Below, one piece after another: positions 61,022 to 64,000 of a stretch of 64,000 nt of DNA. Source of the stretch: Roseovarius indicus (GTDB lineage: Bacteria > Pseudomonadota > Alphaproteobacteria > Rhodobacterales > Rhodobacteraceae); the NCBI RefSeq assembly GCF_008728195.1, contig NZ_CP031598.1:2542001-2606000 (forward strand). Direction: 5' to 3'. The notes under the pieces are model-generated. The model saw only the letters and a program-made list of their open reading frames with translations. It had not been told where the DNA came from and searched no databases. Within the stretch, counting starts at the first letter, position 1, and each line of letters begins with the position of its first letter. Position numbers and translations under genes: made by a program.

Positions 61022-61605
61022 TCGGTCGCCTGTTCGGCATGCTCTTCGGGGATGGGCGCAACGTGGTGGCCGAAACGGCGGAGGTCTTCCGGGTCAATGC
61101 GGATGGCGCCGACCGACGTGCTGCCGACATTCAGAGCGCCGCGCTGGCGCAGCTGGCGGCGGAGTTCCAGCATCCGAAGAAGGGCCTGTTCGACAGGGTG
61201 ATCGACGGGCTGAACCGCGTGCCGCGCCCGGCGATGGCGCTTGGCACGCTGGCGTTGTTCGTTTCGGCGATGACGAACCCGGTCTGGTTTTCCGAACGAA
61301 TGCAGGGAATTGCGCTGGTGCCCGAGCCGATGTGGTGGCTGCTGGGGGCGATTGTCAGCTTCTATTTCGGGGCGCGGCACCAGGCGAAGGGGCAGGATTT
61401 CCAGCGCTCGCTGGCGGGGGTGATGGCACGCACGCCGCAGGTGGTGGACAACATCGCCGCGCTGCGCCGGCTTGAGGCGGACACGCCCGGGGTGGCAGGG
61501 ACGGGCCCGGATGCGCGGCTGACGCTCGAGACAGTGATCGAGGGCGAGAACCCGGCTCTGGATGCGTGGCGGCGGAGTGCCGCGCCGGCCCCCGCGACAA
61601 TGTGA
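61012..61605 (+). CDS. Holin with GTA_holin_3TM domain
   Basis: 197-aa membrane protein. Hydrophobic segments near 73-91 and 107-121, perhaps a third between them (ALGTLALFVSAMTNPVWF; PEPMWWLLGAIVSFYFGARHQAK), matching the three-TM holin family named for gene-transfer-agent release. A non-membrane N-terminus (RRAADIQSAAL) and a C-terminal tail follow. ATG 61012 overlaps the lysozyme frame by 10 bases, a classic lysis-pair layout. ccmF starts 58 bases downstream. Confidence 0.9.
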   Translation: MGLIGRLFGMLFGDGRNVVAETAEVFRVNADGADRRAADIQSAALAQLAAEFQHPKKGLFDRVIDGLNRVPRPAMALGTLALFVSAMTNPVWFSERMQGIALVPEPMWWLLGAIVSFYFGARHQAKGQDFQRSLAGVMARTPQVVDNIAALRRLEADTPGVAGTGPDARLTLETVIEGENPALDAWRRSAAPAPATM

Positions 61606-61663
61606 TACGGCCCGCGCCCCGATTGTGATTGGCCCAAGGGGCGCGGGATTCTATACATGGCCC

Positions 61664-63631
61664 ATGATTACAGAACTTGGCCATTTCGCCCTGATCCTCG
61701 CCTTCTTCGTGGCGTGCTTTCAGGCCATCGTTCCTCTCGTCGGCGCGCACAAGCGCTGGCCCGGCTGGATGTCGGCGGCAGAACCAGCCGCGATTCTGCA
61801 ATTCCTGCTGACGGCCGGATCGTTCCTGGCGCTGATGTGGGCCTTCGTGACGTCGGACTTTTCGTTGCAGCTTGTGGTGCAGAACAGCCATTCGCTGAAG
61901 CCCATGCTTTACAAGATCACCGGCGTTTGGGGGAACCACGAGGGCTCGATGCTGCTGTGGGTGCTGATCGTCACGCTGTTCGGCTTTTTTGCCGCCTGGT
62001 TCGGGCAGGAATTGCCGCCGACGCTCAAGGCGCGGGTGCTGGCGGTGCAGGGGATGATCGGGGCGGCGTTCTTCGCCTTCATCCTGTTCACGTCGAACCC
62101 GTTCCTGCGCATGGCGGTGCCGCCGTTTGACGGGCAGGACCTCAACCCGCTGTTGCAGGATCCGGGCCTCGCGTTCCATCCGCCGTTCCTCTACCTCGGC
62201 TATGTCGGGCTTTCGATGACCTTCTCCTTTGCCGTGGCCGCCCTGATCGAGGGGCGGGTCGATGCGGCATGGGGCCGTTGGGTGCGGCCCTATACGCTGG
62301 CGGCGTGGATGTTCCTGACCATCGGAATCGGGCTGGGCTCGTGGTGGGCCTATTACGAGCTGGGCTGGGGCGGGTTTTGGTTCTGGGACCCGGTGGAGAA
62401 CGCCAGCTTCATGCCGTGGCTGATCGCGGCGGCGCTGCTGCATTCGGCCGTGGTGGTGGAAAAGCGGGAAAGCCTGAAAAGCTGGACAATCCTGCTGGCG
62501 ATCATCGCCTTCGGGTTCTCGATGATCGGGGCGTTCATCACCCGATCGGGCGTGATCACCTCGGTGCATGCCTTCGCCTCTGACCCGGAGCGGGGCGTGT
62601 TCCTGCTGATGATCCTGGCCGGGTTCATGATGCTGGGGCTGACGCTGTTTGCCGCGCGAGCCAACGTGATGCAGTCGAAGGGCGTGTTCGGGCTGGTGAG
62701 CCGCGAGTCGGTGTTGGTGGTGAACAACCTTTTGCTGGGCGTTGCGGCCTTCGTGGTGTTCGTGGGCACGATCTGGCCGCTGATTGCCGAGATGTTCTTT
62801 GACCGGAAGCTGTCGGTCGGGGCGCCGTTCTTCAACATGGCCTTCACACCGTTCATGATCGTTCTTGGCCTGGTCCTGCCCGTTGGGGCGATGCTGTCGT
62901 GGAAGCGGGCCCAGATGGGCCGTGTGCTGCGCAAGCTGGCGCCGGCGTTCGTGCTGGCGCTGGCCGTCGGTGCGCTGGCGTGGGCCATGCAGACCGGGCG
63001 CAGTGCCGTCGGGCCCGTGGGGCTGTTCCTGGCGGCCTGGCTGATCGGCGGCGCGATCACGGATATCTGGTCGCGCACCGGGCGGAGCGGCGACAAGCTG
63101 GGCCGCCTGCGGCGCCTGCCGCGGGGAGACTGGGGCAAGACGGTGGCCCATGCCGGGCTTGGCGTGACCATGGCGGGTGTGGCCGCGATGACGGCGTGGC
63201 AGGTCGAGGATATCCGCGTGGTTCAGGAAGGCGAGAGCTTCGAAGTGGCGGGCTTTACCCTGACACTGGATGATGTGCGCCGGGTCGAAGGGCCGAATTA
63301 TCGTTCGACGACTGGGGATTTCACGCTGGCCAAGGATGGCAGCGAGATTGCCAGCATGCATCCGGAGAAGCGCGTTTACCCCGTCGCGGGGATGCCGACG
63401 ACCGAGGCTGCGCTCGATAACGGGTTCCTGCGCGATGTCTACGTTGTGATCGGCGATCCGCAGTCGGGTGGTGGCTGGGCCGTGCGGACCTATTACAAGC
63501 CGCTGGCCAACTGGATCTGGGGCGGCGCCATCCTGATGGCGCTTGGCGGGGCGTTGTCGTTGTCTGATAGGCGGTATCGCGTGGCCGCGGGCGCGCGGCG
63601 GACGAAGGCACAGGGAGTGCCGGCGGAATGA
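61664..63631 (+). CDS. ccmF: Heme lyase CcmF
   Basis: 655-aa integral membrane synthetase that attaches heme from CcmE to apocytochrome c. Contains the WWD domain ([15 protein letters not shown]), conserved His in the neighbouring loops, and about 14 membrane segments, with a large periplasmic domain near the C-terminus. ATG 61664. Its stop overlaps the ccmH start (ATGA). Confidence 0.97.
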   Translation: MITELGHFALILAFFVACFQAIVPLVGAHKRWPGWMSAAEPAAILQFLLTAGSFLALMWAFVTSDFSLQLVVQNSHSLKPMLYKITGVWGNHEGSMLLWVLIVTLFGFFAAWFGQELPPTLKARVLAVQGMIGAAFFAFILFTSNPFLRMAVPPFDGQDLNPLLQDPGLAFHPPFLYLGYVGLSMTFSFAVAALIEGRVDAAWGRWVRPYTLAAWMFLTIGIGLGSWWAYYELGWGGFWFWDPVENASFMPWLIAAALLHSAVVVEKRESLKSWTILLAIIAFGFSMIGAFITRSGVITSVHAFASDPERGVFLLMILAGFMMLGLTLFAARANVMQSKGVFGLVSRESVLVVNNLLLGVAAFVVFVGTIWPLIAEMFFDRKLSVGAPFFNMAFTPFMIVLGLVLPVGAMLSWKRAQMGRVLRKLAPAFVLALAVGALAWAMQTGRSAVGPVGLFLAAWLIGGAITDIWSRTGRSGDKLGRLRRLPRGDWGKTVAHAGLGVTMAGVAAMTAWQVEDIRVVQEGESFEVAGFTLTLDDVRRVEGPNYRSTTGDFTLAKDGSEIASMHPEKRVYPVAGMPTTEAALDNGFLRDVYVVIGDPQSGGGWAVRTYYKPLANWIWGGAILMALGGALSLSDRRYRVAAGARRTKAQGVPAE

Positions 63632-64000
63632 AGCGGCTGATCCTTGTTCTGTGCGTTCTGGCGGGGCCGCTCTTTGCCGTTCAGCCGGACGAAATGCTGG
63701 ATGATCCGGAGCTGGAGGCGCGGGCCCGGGAAATATCCTCGGGCCTGCGCTGTCTTGTCTGCCGCAACGAGAGCATCGACGATTCGAACGCCGAACTGGC
63801 AGGGGATCTTCGCGTGCTCGTGCGGGAGCGTCTGCTGGCCGGGGACAGCAACGAGGAGGTCGTCGATTACATCGTCGACCGCTACGGGGAATACGTGCTG
63901 TTGAAGCCGCGCGCCGGCGGCTCGAACCTGGTGCTCTGGCTGGCAGGGCCGGCGATGCTGTTGCTGGGCGCGGGCATCGGGTTCGTCTTCGTGCGCCGCC
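63628..64000 (+). CDS. ccmH: Cytochrome c maturation protein CcmH (partial at right edge)
   Basis: At least 124 residues visible, incomplete at the window end. Signal peptide about 1-17, thiol motif [11 protein letters not shown] (LRCxxC) that reduces apocytochrome c cysteines, then [19 protein letters not shown] and a membrane segment ([19 protein letters not shown]). Overlaps ccmF by 4 bases. Confidence 0.95.
   Translation, partial: MKRLILVLCVLAGPLFAVQPDEMLDDPELEARAREISSGLRCLVCRNESIDDSNAELAGDLRVLVRERLLAGDSNEEVVDYIVDRYGEYVLLKPRAGGSNLVLWLAGPAMLLLGAGIGFVFVRR

Noticed and set aside
60410..61605. Prophage remnant
   Set aside because: Only the lysis pair is present, with no integrase, capsid, terminase or att-like repeats; host operon context on both sides fits the GTA-lysis type better.

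Overview
The window is a GC-rich chromosomal segment that reads as a marine alphaproteobacterium of the Rhodobacteraceae (Roseobacter group). The evidence is gene content and order: purF-cvpA-radA, argC-ccmE-ccmF-ccmH with a gene-transfer-agent type holin and lysozyme inside it, bolA/monothiol glutaredoxin next to purL, a form II CO-dehydrogenase-like coxSLM cluster, a TAXI-type TRAP transporter and RTX proteins. No rRNA, tRNA, CRISPR array, transposase or integrase was recognised. The window is mostly chromosomal core genes plus small accessory inserts.

Layout. From 1 to 19430 every gene is on the minus strand. In transcription order these are: an unrecognised 320-aa protein, pyrC, two large RTX calcium-binding proteins, pyrE, dnaB, an OsmC-like protein with a methyltransferase, a TPR protein with five 50-residue repeats, alr-mlaE-mlaF, then pqiA-like/radA/cvpA/purF and a partial gene at the left edge. 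From 19631 the plus strand dominates: a MoxR ATPase and CoxE-like VWA pair, an OmpA-like protein with a repetitive N-terminus, and a YeeE/YedE sulfur-transporter pair behind an apparent FnrL-box plus persulfide-repressor-type promoter. After a minus-strand GFA protein come xdhC and a molybdopterin-binding protein, a minus-strand ArsR/SRPBCC pair, and coxS-coxL-coxM (form II).

From 34.6 to 43.4 kb lie an HNH protein, a cupin regulator, and a tightly coupled nitrogen cluster: three split glutamate-synthase-like subunits, a small DUF3303-like protein and a type III glutamine synthetase / gamma-glutamylmethylamide synthetase homologue, followed by a TAXI TRAP transporter. From 43.5 to 49.4 kb the minus strand carries grxD, a small membrane protein, bolA, a sulfotransferase-like protein, purL and two PRC-barrel-like secreted proteins. 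From 49.7 kb onward are a PLP lyase with an M24 peptidase, a LysR gene divergent from a fused indolepyruvate ferredoxin oxidoreductase, an acyltransferase, murI, argC, ccmE, the lysozyme/holin pair, ccmF and a partial ccmH.

The observations most worth following up are: (i) three copies of a roughly 135-140 bp intergenic element whose pairing arms differ in sequence but stay complementary, each followed by its own small hairpin, which suggests a structured RNA or MITE family; (ii) the yeeE promoter, where an FNR box and an ATTC-N8-GAAT operator have textbook geometry; (iii) GTA-type lysis genes in the cytochrome c maturation operon, with a hairpin over the lysozyme ribosome-binding site; (iv) the split GOGAT/GS/TRAP cluster without N-methylglutamate dehydrogenase; (v) RTX genes inserted between pyrC and pyrE.
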